From an uncultured Mucilaginibacter sp. (GTDB taxonomy: Bacteria; Bacteroidota; Bacteroidia; Sphingobacteriales; Sphingobacteriaceae): 14,360 nucleotides of DNA. Below the pieces are notes generated by a model that was given only the letters and a program-made list of their open reading frames with translations, searched no databases and was not told the DNA's origin. The stretch covers positions 1 to 14,360 of the forward strand of contig CAMLFI010000022.1 of assembly GCA_946479225.1 (NCBI GenBank), written 5' to 3'. Of the stretch, positions 1 to 7,200 are shown piece after piece. Each line of letters starts with the position of its first letter. Position 1 is the first letter of the stretch. The translations under genes were made by a program, and so were the position numbers.

Positions 1-386
1 ACGCCAAATTTCTTTTTCCAATGTGCGCCTAAAATGCAGATGGGGAATTGCGTAGTTGAAAAATATATCAGATCGAATTTTTCTCTTTTAAGTAATTGAT
101 CAACTTTTTGCTTGTAAAACCAAATAGATCGCAATGCAATGCCGCCTAAACCAAATTTTGAGGCTAAGTTTTTTGATAGTGCCTTAACTCTATGAATTTT
201 TAGGCCGGCCGGCAAGCCTTCCATCAGCAATTCATCTTTCACCATGAACGAATACTGCTCATCTACTGCAACAACTTCTGCTTCCCAACCAAATTCAGCA
301 AAATAAGGCAGACTCATGCGCACACGCTGCATATCTGCAGCATTTGATGGAGGAAAGAAAGGAGATATGATCAAAACCCGTTTCAA
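1..386 (-). CDS. Glycosyltransferase family 4-type, N-terminal part (runs off left edge)
   Basis: Only the first 128 codons are in the window; the gene continues past base 1. The start is TTG at 386-384, sharing a TTGA overlap with the TGA stop of the gene before it. A TTG start is chosen because the reading gives an ideal GT-B opening (MKRVLIISPFFPPSN, residues 1-15), whereas the first in-frame ATG is residue 19 and would cut off the first beta strand. A GAGGA sits 6 nt upstream. Residues 12-24 (PPSN, then DMQRVRM) match the N-terminal acceptor domain common in bacterial GT4 sugar transferases, and FDLIYFST (104-111) fits a later core strand of that domain. The C-terminal donor-binding domain is outside, so donor and linkage cannot be guessed. 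The role in glycan assembly is inferred from the operon. Confidence 0.8.
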   Translation of the reverse strand, partial: MKRVLIISPFFPPSNAADMQRVRMSLPYFAEFGWEAEVVAVDEQYSFMVKDELLMEGLPAGLKIHRVKALSKNLASKFGLGGIALRSIWFYKQKVDQLLKREKFDLIYFSTTQFPICILGAHWKKKFG

Positions 387-1576
387 AGCGTTTCCTCTAC
401 CAATTTCAGAAATTTTTTACTTTCAGTTTCCCAGTTATATCGTTCATGCGCTAGCTTTAACGAGGCCTCTTTACAAGCAATAACCCTTTCCTGATCGTTG
501 TGATAGTTTGAAAGGAGTGCTGCTAAAGTTTTTATATCGCCAACAGGATACGTGCTGCCAATTGCCTCATTTTGCTGCATAAAATCGGCTTGTGCAGTTG
601 TCTGACTGGCAATTATTGTTAGCCCAGCCTGCATGTAAGTGAAAATTTTGTTTGTTAAACACAGATCGCGATTTAAAGGTGTTTTGGTTTCGAGGGCCAA
701 TCCTACATCAAATTGTGCGGCAAAGGCTATTACCTCATTAGGAGGAACAGGCTTATGAAATACTATGTTCACTTCGTTGGTTTTTAAATCCTCAATAAAG
801 TTTTTGCTGAAATCAGGCAGATCACCAAGCAAATGGAGTTCAAAGTCGTCCTTATTTAAAGTTGATAGGGCTTTAACTACATCCTCTATTCCTCGGCCAA
901 CACCTATGGTTTGCGAAAACCAAAACAGCTTCAGCGGGCTGTGCACCTTAGTCAAGGTAATATTGCTTTTGTTGAACACATTCAATAAAACCACCGGTCT
1001 TAAAGATGGGAACAACTTTTTATACACCGTTGCTATTTGTGGGCTGCTCGCTGTAAAATAGTTTAGGTGTGGAATATACTTGTCTTCAACAACTGATTTT
1101 TTTACAACATTTGGGTCTTGAGGGTTATCACTTGTTTCATTTCTGTGGAAATCTTCCGCATCAAACCCACAAGGTTTTTTGTACTTCTTTGCAGCAATAA
1201 CCACGGCAGGCAAAGCCCCTAGATTATGCGCGATGTAAAGGTCTGCCTTATGTTTTTTTATTTCGTGGATCAAAGCGTAAGTGGCGCGTGATAAACCTAT
1301 AGCTGCCAAGGCATTATGGTTAATTGTGCTTCCTATCCTTTGTAAAACCCGACTAAGCAAATAATTAAAACCACCTTTTTGCGGAGAACCGCCAACACGA
1401 ATAGCTTTCCATTTGCTGTTAGCTAAAAGTTTATCATCACAAACGGTGGCCCAATCATTCCAATAGGCATAAAATACCGTTACGTAGTACCCGGCGTCGG
1501 CCAATGCGTCCGCCTCTTTAACCAAACGTGGATTAAGTGACGGCTGACCGGATGATGCCAAAGCGATTTTATACAT
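383..1576 (-). CDS. Glycosyltransferase, GT-B fold, GT4-like
   Basis: A 397-residue protein, normal length for a two-domain GT-B enzyme, predicted to be cytosolic or peripheral at the membrane. The N-terminal domain opens with MYKIALASSGQPSLNPRL and carries AHNLGALP (116-123) and FDAEDFHRNE (138-147), a pattern typical of acceptor domains in GT4-like enzymes. The C-terminal domain starts near residue 215 (KLFWFSQ, then GVGRGIEDVV) and has a late NKIFTYMQAGL motif (309-319), the place where GT4 enzymes hold the donor nucleotide. The canonical E-x7-E pair is not visible there, so it belongs to a divergent branch. The ATG at 1576 overlaps the end of the FkbM gene by 8 nt; the stop overlaps the next TTG. 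It probably adds one sugar to the exported glycan; donor and acceptor are unknown. Confidence 0.82.
   Translation of the reverse strand: MYKIALASSGQPSLNPRLVKEADALADAGYYVTVFYAYWNDWATVCDDKLLANSKWKAIRVGGSPQKGGFNYLLSRVLQRIGSTINHNALAAIGLSRATYALIHEIKKHKADLYIAHNLGALPAVVIAAKKYKKPCGFDAEDFHRNETSDNPQDPNVVKKSVVEDKYIPHLNYFTASSPQIATVYKKLFPSLRPVVLLNVFNKSNITLTKVHSPLKLFWFSQTIGVGRGIEDVVKALSTLNKDDFELHLLGDLPDFSKNFIEDLKTNEVNIVFHKPVPPNEVIAFAAQFDVGLALETKTPLNRDLCLTNKIFTYMQAGLTIIASQTTAQADFMQQNEAIGSTYPVGDIKTLAALLSNYHNDQERVIACKEASLKLAHERYNWETESKKFLKLVEETL
393..397 (-). promoter_or_regulatory. Shine-Dalgarno-like site for the TTG-initiated gene at 386
   Basis: On the minus strand GAGGA (397-393) lies 6 nt before the TTG start at 386-384, inside the last codons of the preceding gene. 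Most other starts in this operon lack such a site, as is usual in Bacteroidota. It therefore adds support for the TTG start, although a chance match in GAG-GAA codons is possible. Confidence 0.4.
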
Positions 1577-2291
1577 TCAATAAGCGTGTATTTACCAATA
1601 AAACGTTGTAAAAAACTCTAAAGTCACCTCGGCCCCACCGATATGGTTCGTAAAAACCAGATACTGTAAATCCATTGTTAGTAGTGATTTCTAATAGATC
1701 ACCTATATATGTCTTATAGATGTCTGCGGGATCGAAACCAATTTCTGTGTAAATCATTTTAACGGAAGTTTGTAACAGATCCTTAAATCCTTTCAATACA
1801 GCAATTTCATGGCCTTCAACATCCATTTTTAGTATGTCAATCATACCAATGTTTTGTTGCTTACAAAAAGCTTCGCCTGTATTTATATCAACGGTTTCTG
1901 TTTCAAAAAAACGCCCATCATTTGCTTGTAATGATGACGAACCACTCGCATTGTTCTTATGGATGCTTAATTTATTTATCTCAACGCCCAAACCTTCATT
2001 TAACGCGATTATTCTGTCGTTTGCTGTATTAGATAATAATTCCTCGTAAGTTGCAACGACGGGTTCGAAGCTGTACACGGTTGCAGCAGTAAAGTGTTTA
2101 ATAAAGTAATTTGCGGTTTGGCCTATATTAGCTCCAACATCTAATATTATTTTAGGATTTATTCCCGCCCTTTTTAAATCCAGGGGAAGAAATCGGCCGT
2201 TTGGTATAAATGGAACTAGATTGTAATTAGTCTGAATTGCTTTTTCCAGGCCGCGATCAAGTATTCTGCCAATTTGTAGTTTTATTTTCAT
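1569..2291 (-). CDS. FkbM-family SAM-dependent methyltransferase
   Basis: A 240-residue class I methyltransferase of the FkbM family, which O-methylates hydroxyls on polyketides and, in polysaccharide loci, usually sugars. Visible motifs: the SAM-binding loop IILDVGANIGQTA (48-60), the acidic end of strand 2 in YSFEPV (73-78), and the family hallmark DILKMDVEGHE (152-162) followed by VLKGF. The C-terminal YNVLLVN is the usual last strand. There is no signal peptide or membrane segment, so it should act in the cytosol before export. The ATG overlaps the preceding TGA stop (ATGA) and the stop overlaps the next GT by 8 nt, showing co-translation with glycosyltransferases. Methylation of a sugar in the chain is inferred; the position and timing are unknown. 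Confidence 0.9.
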   Translation of the reverse strand: MKIKLQIGRILDRGLEKAIQTNYNLVPFIPNGRFLPLDLKRAGINPKIILDVGANIGQTANYFIKHFTAATVYSFEPVVATYEELLSNTANDRIIALNEGLGVEINKLSIHKNNASGSSSLQANDGRFFETETVDINTGEAFCKQQNIGMIDILKMDVEGHEIAVLKGFKDLLQTSVKMIYTEIGFDPADIYKTYIGDLLEITTNNGFTVSGFYEPYRWGRGDFRVFYNVLLVNTRLLNV

Positions 2292-3307
2292 GCTTGTAAA
2301 TTTAAATAGCGTTGAGTTATAATTCTTACATCAAACTTGTTGGCCGCGTAAACACGACAGTTAGCACGATCTATTAAAGAAATGCTCTTAATTGCATTTT
2401 CCATTTCAGTATTATTAACCACAATAAAGCCATTAACACCATCTCTTACAACTTCGGGTACCGATCCTTTTTTAAAAGCAATAACGGGTGTTCCGCAGGC
2501 CATAGCCTCTATCATTACTATACCAAAAGGCTCATCCCACTCTATAGGAAATAAAAGCGCCTTAGCCTGTTGTAGCCACATGTTCTTTTGTATATCGTTT
2601 AAAGCCCCTACATAGGTTATTTGATCGCCGTCTATTAGTGGTTCTATCTCTGTTTCGAAGTATTGAAGATTGTCTGGCGTGTTAGGTTTATTTCCCGCTA
2701 ATATCAATTTGTTACCTGTTGCTTTGGCTACTTTTATTGCCGTGTGCGCGCCCTTTATTCTATCTAAACGACCCAAAAAAATTAATGGAGCATTTGCCAG
2801 CACATTGGTATTAAGTTGATAAGATGAAAAATTGATAGCGTTATATACTGTGTTCCAGTTACCCGCAACGTTGCCGGTAGAAACGCAATAATTGCTGCAT
2901 GCCGTAAATATAAGATTGCGGTTGGGCAGCGATGTTACTACAGTAATGCCATTTTTTCCAACCGGCCTGCCATAGGTCATTATCTTTTTTGTCCGTTTAT
3001 TTAGTACGGGTAACAGATAAATAAGCCGTCCAAAATTATGGATCAGATCAAAATTTGTATGATTTTTACGGAGATATGTCCAGGCAAAAAAAATTTCGTT
3101 GAGTTGCTGTTTTTTTGACCTGTTGAGGTCGTTAACGCCGAATTCAACAACGTTGCCATTTATATATGAACCTGGTCCTGCTAAAAGCGTAACCTGATGG
3201 CCCAGCCTGTTGTATTCTTCAGCAAAAAGGTAAACCAAACGTTCATGTCCTCCGTATAACTGCGGCGGTACAGGAATACCCGGATCCATGATTAGCAGTA
3301 TCCTCAT
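2288..3307 (-). CDS. Glycosyltransferase family 4
   Basis: A 339-residue GT-B enzyme with textbook GT4 (Glycos_transf_1) features. The N-terminal domain begins MRILLIMDPGIPVPP with a GGHERLV loop (19-25) that faces the acceptor and donor phosphates. The donor domain begins near 174 (PLIFLGRLDRIKG; R180 and K185 are the basic pair that binds the nucleotide-sugar diphosphate). The E-x7-E motif is E259 PFGIVMI E267, followed by AMACGTPVIAF and GSVPEVV. The family retains anomeric configuration and transfers from nucleotide-activated sugars; the actual donor is not predictable. ATG start in a 4-nt ATGA overlap with the gene before it, and its own stop overlaps the FkbM methyltransferase start in the same way. 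All key residues are present, so it should be active. Confidence 0.92.
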   Translation of the reverse strand: MRILLIMDPGIPVPPQLYGGHERLVYLFAEEYNRLGHQVTLLAGPGSYINGNVVEFGVNDLNRSKKQQLNEIFFAWTYLRKNHTNFDLIHNFGRLIYLLPVLNKRTKKIMTYGRPVGKNGITVVTSLPNRNLIFTACSNYCVSTGNVAGNWNTVYNAINFSSYQLNTNVLANAPLIFLGRLDRIKGAHTAIKVAKATGNKLILAGNKPNTPDNLQYFETEIEPLIDGDQITYVGALNDIQKNMWLQQAKALLFPIEWDEPFGIVMIEAMACGTPVIAFKKGSVPEVVRDGVNGFIVVNNTEMENAIKSISLIDRANCRVYAANKFDVRIITQRYLNLQA

Positions 3308-4278
3308 GAGTAAACGCTTTTAATAATTTCTAACATACGCTCTCCGCTTTTTTTTAAGGATAAGTTAGCTTCAATAAAGGCGCGTGGAGCCAAGCCATCG
3401 GTTTTTACGTTTTGCCAGAACAATGGCAGTTGTGTTTCAAATTCCTTTAAGTCTTTAAATCTGGCCCCGCAGTTCTCGTCAAAAAACGGTACTGATGATG
3501 CGGGCATGTCTGTTTCGCCCCAACTGAAACGATTAGGGTCAAGGCAATAGCCTTGGTCCCATGCCAGTACCGGAACATTCATTGCCATTGCTTCACAACA
3601 GGCAAGGCCCTGACTCTCATGCTCGCATAAAAATATCATAGCATGGCATTGTTGCAGTAGAGATTGATAATCTTTCTCAGAATAATTCCCATATTTAATT
3701 TCCCTGTATGACAAACCTGCTTTATCCAGTTTTTTGAGAATATCATGTTTTAGCGAAGTGTAACCCTCATTATCCCATCTTATTTTGTCATAAATCAGGA
3801 TATCAAAGTTCTTTTTTGCATTAGCTGGCTGCCATTTTTTTGTATCAATGCCTGCGGGCCATACGTCACAGTTCTCTTCGCCATAATAGGGTGCATAAAC
3901 GTTTTTAGCCCATAATGAGTGCTGTAAATATTTTGAAACAGGATACTCCTTAAAAAGGTCGGGCCACTCACTCGGATGAGTCATTAAGCCTATTCCTGCT
4001 ACTACGCGGTTGGCTTGTGCGTAGCCCTGTAAACTATATTTGCCAACGCCTAAAACTACCACTGGTTCGTCTGGTTCAATATTTTTAAAAGCTTTGTTAA
4101 CTGTGTATTTAACGTTTAGCTCATCAAAGCTCCTGCACAAATTAATAAACACCCTTTCAACACCTCCGATCTTTCGCTTGCCTGATATTTTCCGTAGCAC
4201 ATCCAATAGGTATCTGTCGCCCGGAAATATTTTGTATCCTTTGGGAGGAAGGCGAAAATATAAGTTTACAGTTTTCAA
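3304..4278 (-). CDS. Glycosyltransferase, GT4-like
   Basis: A 324-residue GT-B-type protein. A glycine loop follows a basic stretch (KRKIGGVERVF, 34-44), and the C-terminal domain shows ILIYDKIRW (160-168) and EHESQGLACCEAMAMNVPVLAW (219-240), in which E221 and E229 form the E-x7-E pair that contacts the donor sugar nucleotide. The start is TTG at 4278-4276, one base after the TAA of the upstream gene. It is forced: an in-frame TAA lies three codons upstream, no ATG intervenes, and the first internal Met is residue 99. The stop is in an ATGA overlap with the next gene. The N-terminal domain is shorter than usual for GT4, so the subfamily is uncertain. It presumably adds one residue of the exported glycan. 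Confidence 0.82.
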   Translation of the reverse strand: MKTVNLYFRLPPKGYKIFPGDRYLLDVLRKISGKRKIGGVERVFINLCRSFDELNVKYTVNKAFKNIEPDEPVVVLGVGKYSLQGYAQANRVVAGIGLMTHPSEWPDLFKEYPVSKYLQHSLWAKNVYAPYYGEENCDVWPAGIDTKKWQPANAKKNFDILIYDKIRWDNEGYTSLKHDILKKLDKAGLSYREIKYGNYSEKDYQSLLQQCHAMIFLCEHESQGLACCEAMAMNVPVLAWDQGYCLDPNRFSWGETDMPASSVPFFDENCGARFKDLKEFETQLPLFWQNVKTDGLAPRAFIEANLSLKKSGERMLEIIKSVYS

Positions 4279-4279
4279 A

Positions 4280-5428
4280 TTACTTTAATGCCCGTATGAT
4301 TTTATTAAGCGATTGTGGAACGGAATGATCTGTTAATGCCCTTTTTTGGCCGGAAGAACGAAGGGTTTTTCTAAGTGAACTGTTCTTTTTCAATTCATCT
4401 GCCTTTTCTATCAGGTCATCCGCGTCTTTATAAGCCGCTATCTCCTTTCCAATATCGTACAACTCCTCTAATCCCTCGGTATATTCTGTGAGGTAACAAG
4501 CCCCCAACATAGGCGCTTCAATATCACGCAGACGGGAATAGCTATCAGGCCTGTTTAACGGAAAGCGGAAAGAGGGATAGCGGTTAACGCCAACAGTTAT
4601 CATGCTTTCGGCTGTTAATTTGTTATAAGTATCAAAATCTAACAGACCTTGCACCTTTGATAATAAAACTTCGCTTAGCGCTATATCAGCGTTGCGTTGC
4701 GCTATTTTATGCTTGTAAGCCATTAATCCTTGCTGGCCGATGAATTTGAATTGGTTGATGAGTTTTGTTGTAGCAGAATTTTTAGAAGATGCTGGTAGCT
4801 GTAATGCGGCATTATTGTCCCAGCCGGCTCCATATATGTTCAAATCAAGGTCGGGGTATATCTTCAATACCTGCTCGAAAAGACGACTTCGCTGCACATC
4901 TTTGGATCCGACAAAGGTTATTTGTTGATTCAGTTCGCCGCAAGGATTCCGTAATTCGGGTGCTATCCACATGGGCATAGGCGCATTAATAAACGGATAT
5001 CCTGCTCTTTGGTACATTTTAACAGCCTTATATTCCGGAACCCAGTTAAGATCAAATACACCAAACTGAGCGGGTGGGGTTTTAAATTCCCTTACATTAT
5101 CGCAAAAAAAGTTAACACAGGGTGTGCCCATTCTTTTTATCTCCCGTATCGCGCTTGTATCAATTTGTTCGGGATATAAATAACTTAAGAATAGATCAGC
5201 GGGCTGCTCCTTAAGGCGCTTCACTGTTTTACTCCACGCTTCTTCCTTCCATGTTACCACGTCCGATTTGCTTTGTGGCACCAACCCTTTGGCCCAATCA
5301 ACGTAAGGATGCTCTTCCCATTCGTATCCCGCTTCCTCAATTCCGTTTTTTATATAATATTGCCAAAAATCGTAGGCAGGTATAGGATGTTTTTTATGAG
5401 ATTGAAGGAAAGAAAGGAAAATTTTCAT
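4280..5428 (-). CDS. Glycosyltransferase, CgeB / family 1-like
   Basis: A 382-residue protein resembling the CgeB-type glycosyltransferases (Glyco_trans_1_2 C-terminal domain). The N-terminal half holds VNFFCDN (105-111) and FDLNWVPE (125-132), the pattern in this group where a short strand is followed by a conserved acidic residue. The second domain starts with ITFVGSKDVQR (170-180), continues through LNIYGAGW (196-203), and carries RLRDIEAPMLGACYLTEY (299-316) then GLEELYDIG (319-327), the donor-site signature. No signal peptide or membrane helix is seen. The ATG at 5428 overlaps the stop of the displaced frame described at 5425-5544, which suggests that the preceding gene originally ended in an ATGA junction. 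It ends one base before the next TTG start. The substrate is unknown. Confidence 0.82.
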   Translation of the reverse strand: MKIFLSFLQSHKKHPIPAYDFWQYYIKNGIEEAGYEWEEHPYVDWAKGLVPQSKSDVVTWKEEAWSKTVKRLKEQPADLFLSYLYPEQIDTSAIREIKRMGTPCVNFFCDNVREFKTPPAQFGVFDLNWVPEYKAVKMYQRAGYPFINAPMPMWIAPELRNPCGELNQQITFVGSKDVQRSRLFEQVLKIYPDLDLNIYGAGWDNNAALQLPASSKNSATTKLINQFKFIGQQGLMAYKHKIAQRNADIALSEVLLSKVQGLLDFDTYNKLTAESMITVGVNRYPSFRFPLNRPDSYSRLRDIEAPMLGACYLTEYTEGLEELYDIGKEIAAYKDADDLIEKADELKKNSSLRKTLRSSGQKRALTDHSVPQSLNKIIRALK

Positions 5429-5544
5429 CCAATAGTTTTATAGAACAGCTTTTTAATTTTAGGTTGATAAACGTTGCCTAATGGTGCCTGCAGTCGGTTT
5501 GCAAAAAAGCGGGAGAAGAGGTCGGTAGAATATTCCGCTACCTT
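5425..5544 (-). pseudogene. Displaced C-terminal coding segment of the gene at 5543-6232 (probable frameshift)
   Basis: The only gap over 13 nt in the window is not empty. Directly after the TAA at 5545-5543, the +1 frame is open for 39 sense codons, beginning KVAEYSTDLFSRFF and ending KKLFYKTIG, and closes with a TGA at 5427-5425 that overlaps the next gene's ATG as ATGA. That is the junction type used repeatedly in this operon. The composition looks coding and the segment has no ATG. Removing one base between about 5543 and 5551 would fuse it to the upstream protein and give roughly 268 residues. An alternative is a tiny TTG-started ORF (TTG at 5550-5548, 40 residues), which is less likely. 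Whether the inserted base is real or a sequencing or assembly error cannot be told here. Confidence 0.65.
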
Positions 5545-6232
5545 ATTCAATTATTTTTTCCTCCCTGTCGCTTCCTGCAATTAAGCCTTCTATGTTTAGC
5601 TCATTTAAAAATGACACACGATATTGTGAGCGCTTTAAAACATTTGCGGCAGCAAACTCGATTGAAATATTTAGAGGCTTGTGGTGTGTGCCAAACATGG
5701 TTTTAACCTTATAAATTAAGCTACGTAAGCCAACTATACGCTCCGGATAAGCAAATACTTCCCTAAAAGCAGCGTTTAAAAAACCTTCAAATAAAGCTGA
5801 ATTTTTTATCCAATAGCCTCGTGTAGAGATGGTTCCGGTTTTTTTGGGAAAGTGGTACCCTTTAACAGCTAAATCAACAAACTCGGGTTTTTTGAATGCG
5901 GCATTTGCGTAATATCTTCCACTTATCTTAAATATGGGTTGATCAACGGGAAGATTTTGACATATATAAAGCAGCATTAATAGCTCATTAACACCTTTGT
6001 TATTAAACTGATACTGGTTTATGTGAAATATGTGCACCCGGCTATAGTCTTTTAATAATAGCCGCAGACCATCTGCATCCAATTCAGGAGAGTTGTCAAC
6101 CAGATAAATTTCATCGAAACCTGCTTGTTGTAAGCTTTGCAAGGTAGCTATGGTTTGGTCAACACGTTGTATAAAAGAATAATAGCTTTTGTTCTCAGCC
6201 GGTTTAATGGTGGATGTTACTACAGCTATCAT
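5543..6232 (-). CDS. Putative GT-A-like glycosyltransferase, C-terminus probably frameshifted
   Basis: As it stands the protein is 229 residues. The start MIAVVTSTIKP leads into a Rossmann-like half: TIATLQSLQQAGFDEIYLVDNS (27-48) resembles the nucleotide-binding front of GT-A enzymes, with VDNS in the place where GT2 enzymes have DDGS. A later FKISGRYYAN segment (101-110) and RGYWIKNSALFEGF (138-151) look like conserved family blocks, but no clear DXD motif follows. The family is not recognised with certainty. The ATG overlaps the previous stop (ATGA). The protein ends abruptly at a TAA, yet the next frame continues open for 39 codons into the following gene (see 5425-5544), so an ancestral protein of about 268 residues is likely. 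The loss would affect only the tail, so activity may survive. Confidence 0.65.
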   Translation of the reverse strand: MIAVVTSTIKPAENKSYYSFIQRVDQTIATLQSLQQAGFDEIYLVDNSPELDADGLRLLLKDYSRVHIFHINQYQFNNKGVNELLMLLYICQNLPVDQPIFKISGRYYANAAFKKPEFVDLAVKGYHFPKKTGTISTRGYWIKNSALFEGFLNAAFREVFAYPERIVGLRSLIYKVKTMFGTHHKPLNISIEFAAANVLKRSQYRVSFLNELNIEGLIAGSDREEKIIE

Positions 6233-7200
6233 CTAATTAGTAATTGTAAGAGCCTGGCTATTTTCCAACCAAACAGCCGTGCTGTTAAGGTGCCTGCCTT
6301 TGTGCCGAATATGGGTTGAAATTTAAAATTGATATTAAGTGCGCTTATCTCTTCGTCTATTAAGGAGGTAATAGCTCCACCGTTAGGATAGAGCTTAAAT
6401 TTTATTTCACTTAAGCTGCGTGCGTAAGCAGTTTTAAGGTTTGACGATTGATCGAAACGCGATAGGTGCATATATCTTAGCTGCAATGATTTTACCTGAG
6501 AAAGTATACTTTTTTGATCTTTTAACGATGATAGATTGATATTACTTCGCACATGTTTTCTGTAAAAGTTTTTTCCATCGGTTTTAATTATACCATCGGA
6601 GTTTAACAATACACGCGTAAAATACTCGCCATCGTCGTCTACTGTTAGTTCTTCGTTCCATGGTCCTGCTTTTTCCAGAACATGGCGGGGGCAAAGCCAT
6701 GCATTTGGTTGCACCATTGAACCGTTTTCTTTATACCCTCCCCATAAGTTAATTAAAAAGTGTAATGGGTCACTATTTACTAAAAACGCATCGTCATAAG
6801 TTGAGATATTTCCATGCAGATGATTTTCACCGTCATAAAAAGGTATTGTACTGCAAACAGCTAACATGTTGGGGTTGTTTTGAAGCGCTTGTACCTGTAG
6901 TTCAATTTTGTCGGGGCTTAATAGGTCATCAGCATCCAAAAATTGTATGTATTCGCCCCTGGCTTCATGTAAACCCCAGTTGCGTGCGCTACTTGCACCG
7001 CCATTTAGTTGACTGATAACCTGAATATTGTCTGTACGGTAGTAATTGGCAATATTTAAAGAACCATCTGTAGAACCATCGTCAACTATAATTATTTCTA
7101 TTGCAGGCCAGGTTTGCGCAATAATCGATTCAATGCAGTCTGCCAGATATTGGGCGGCGTTATAAACGGGGATTATTACAGATACTAACGAAATATTCAA
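6229..7200 (-). CDS. Glycosyltransferase family 2
   Basis: A 323-residue GT-A enzyme, family 2 (inverting). Key parts: VSVIIPVYNA (6-15), the nucleotide-binding VDDGSTDGS (39-47), GGASSARNWGL (67-77), the metal-binding DADD (89-92) within FLDADDLL, and DDDGEYF (188-194) holding the likely catalytic acidic residues in the position of the family's ED motif. No membrane helix, so it is soluble or peripheral rather than a processive synthase. The start is TTG at 7200-7198 in a TTGA overlap with the preceding stop; an in-frame TAA lies seven codons upstream with no ATG between, and starting later would remove the first beta strand. Its stop overlaps the next ATG. It sits directly after another GT2 gene from which it differs markedly, so the pair is not a recent duplication. 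Confidence 0.92.
   Translation of the reverse strand: MNISLVSVIIPVYNAAQYLADCIESIIAQTWPAIEIIIVDDGSTDGSLNIANYYRTDNIQVISQLNGGASSARNWGLHEARGEYIQFLDADDLLSPDKIELQVQALQNNPNMLAVCSTIPFYDGENHLHGNISTYDDAFLVNSDPLHFLINLWGGYKENGSMVQPNAWLCPRHVLEKAGPWNEELTVDDDGEYFTRVLLNSDGIIKTDGKNFYRKHVRSNINLSSLKDQKSILSQVKSLQLRYMHLSRFDQSSNLKTAYARSLSEIKFKLYPNGGAITSLIDEEISALNINFKFQPIFGTKAGTLTARLFGWKIARLLQLLIR

Noticed and set aside
5524..5542. Small inverted repeat (GGTAG/CTACC, 9-nt loop) just after the TAA of the frameshifted gene
   Set aside because: A 5-bp stem with no T-tract is too weak for a terminator, and it lies within the displaced coding frame; probably chance. It could matter only if recoding were shown at this site.
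5425..5550. A separate 40-residue small protein starting at TTG 5550
   Set aside because: TTG starts are used in this operon, so it is possible, but the position, the overlap with the next gene and the lack of any other small ORFs fit a lost C-terminus better.
7060..7095. Near-identical stretch shared with about 11960-11990, considered as a repeat
   Set aside because: It is the codon-level match of the conserved nucleotide-binding motif (DDGSTD) of two GT2 genes, not a mobile or regulatory repeat.
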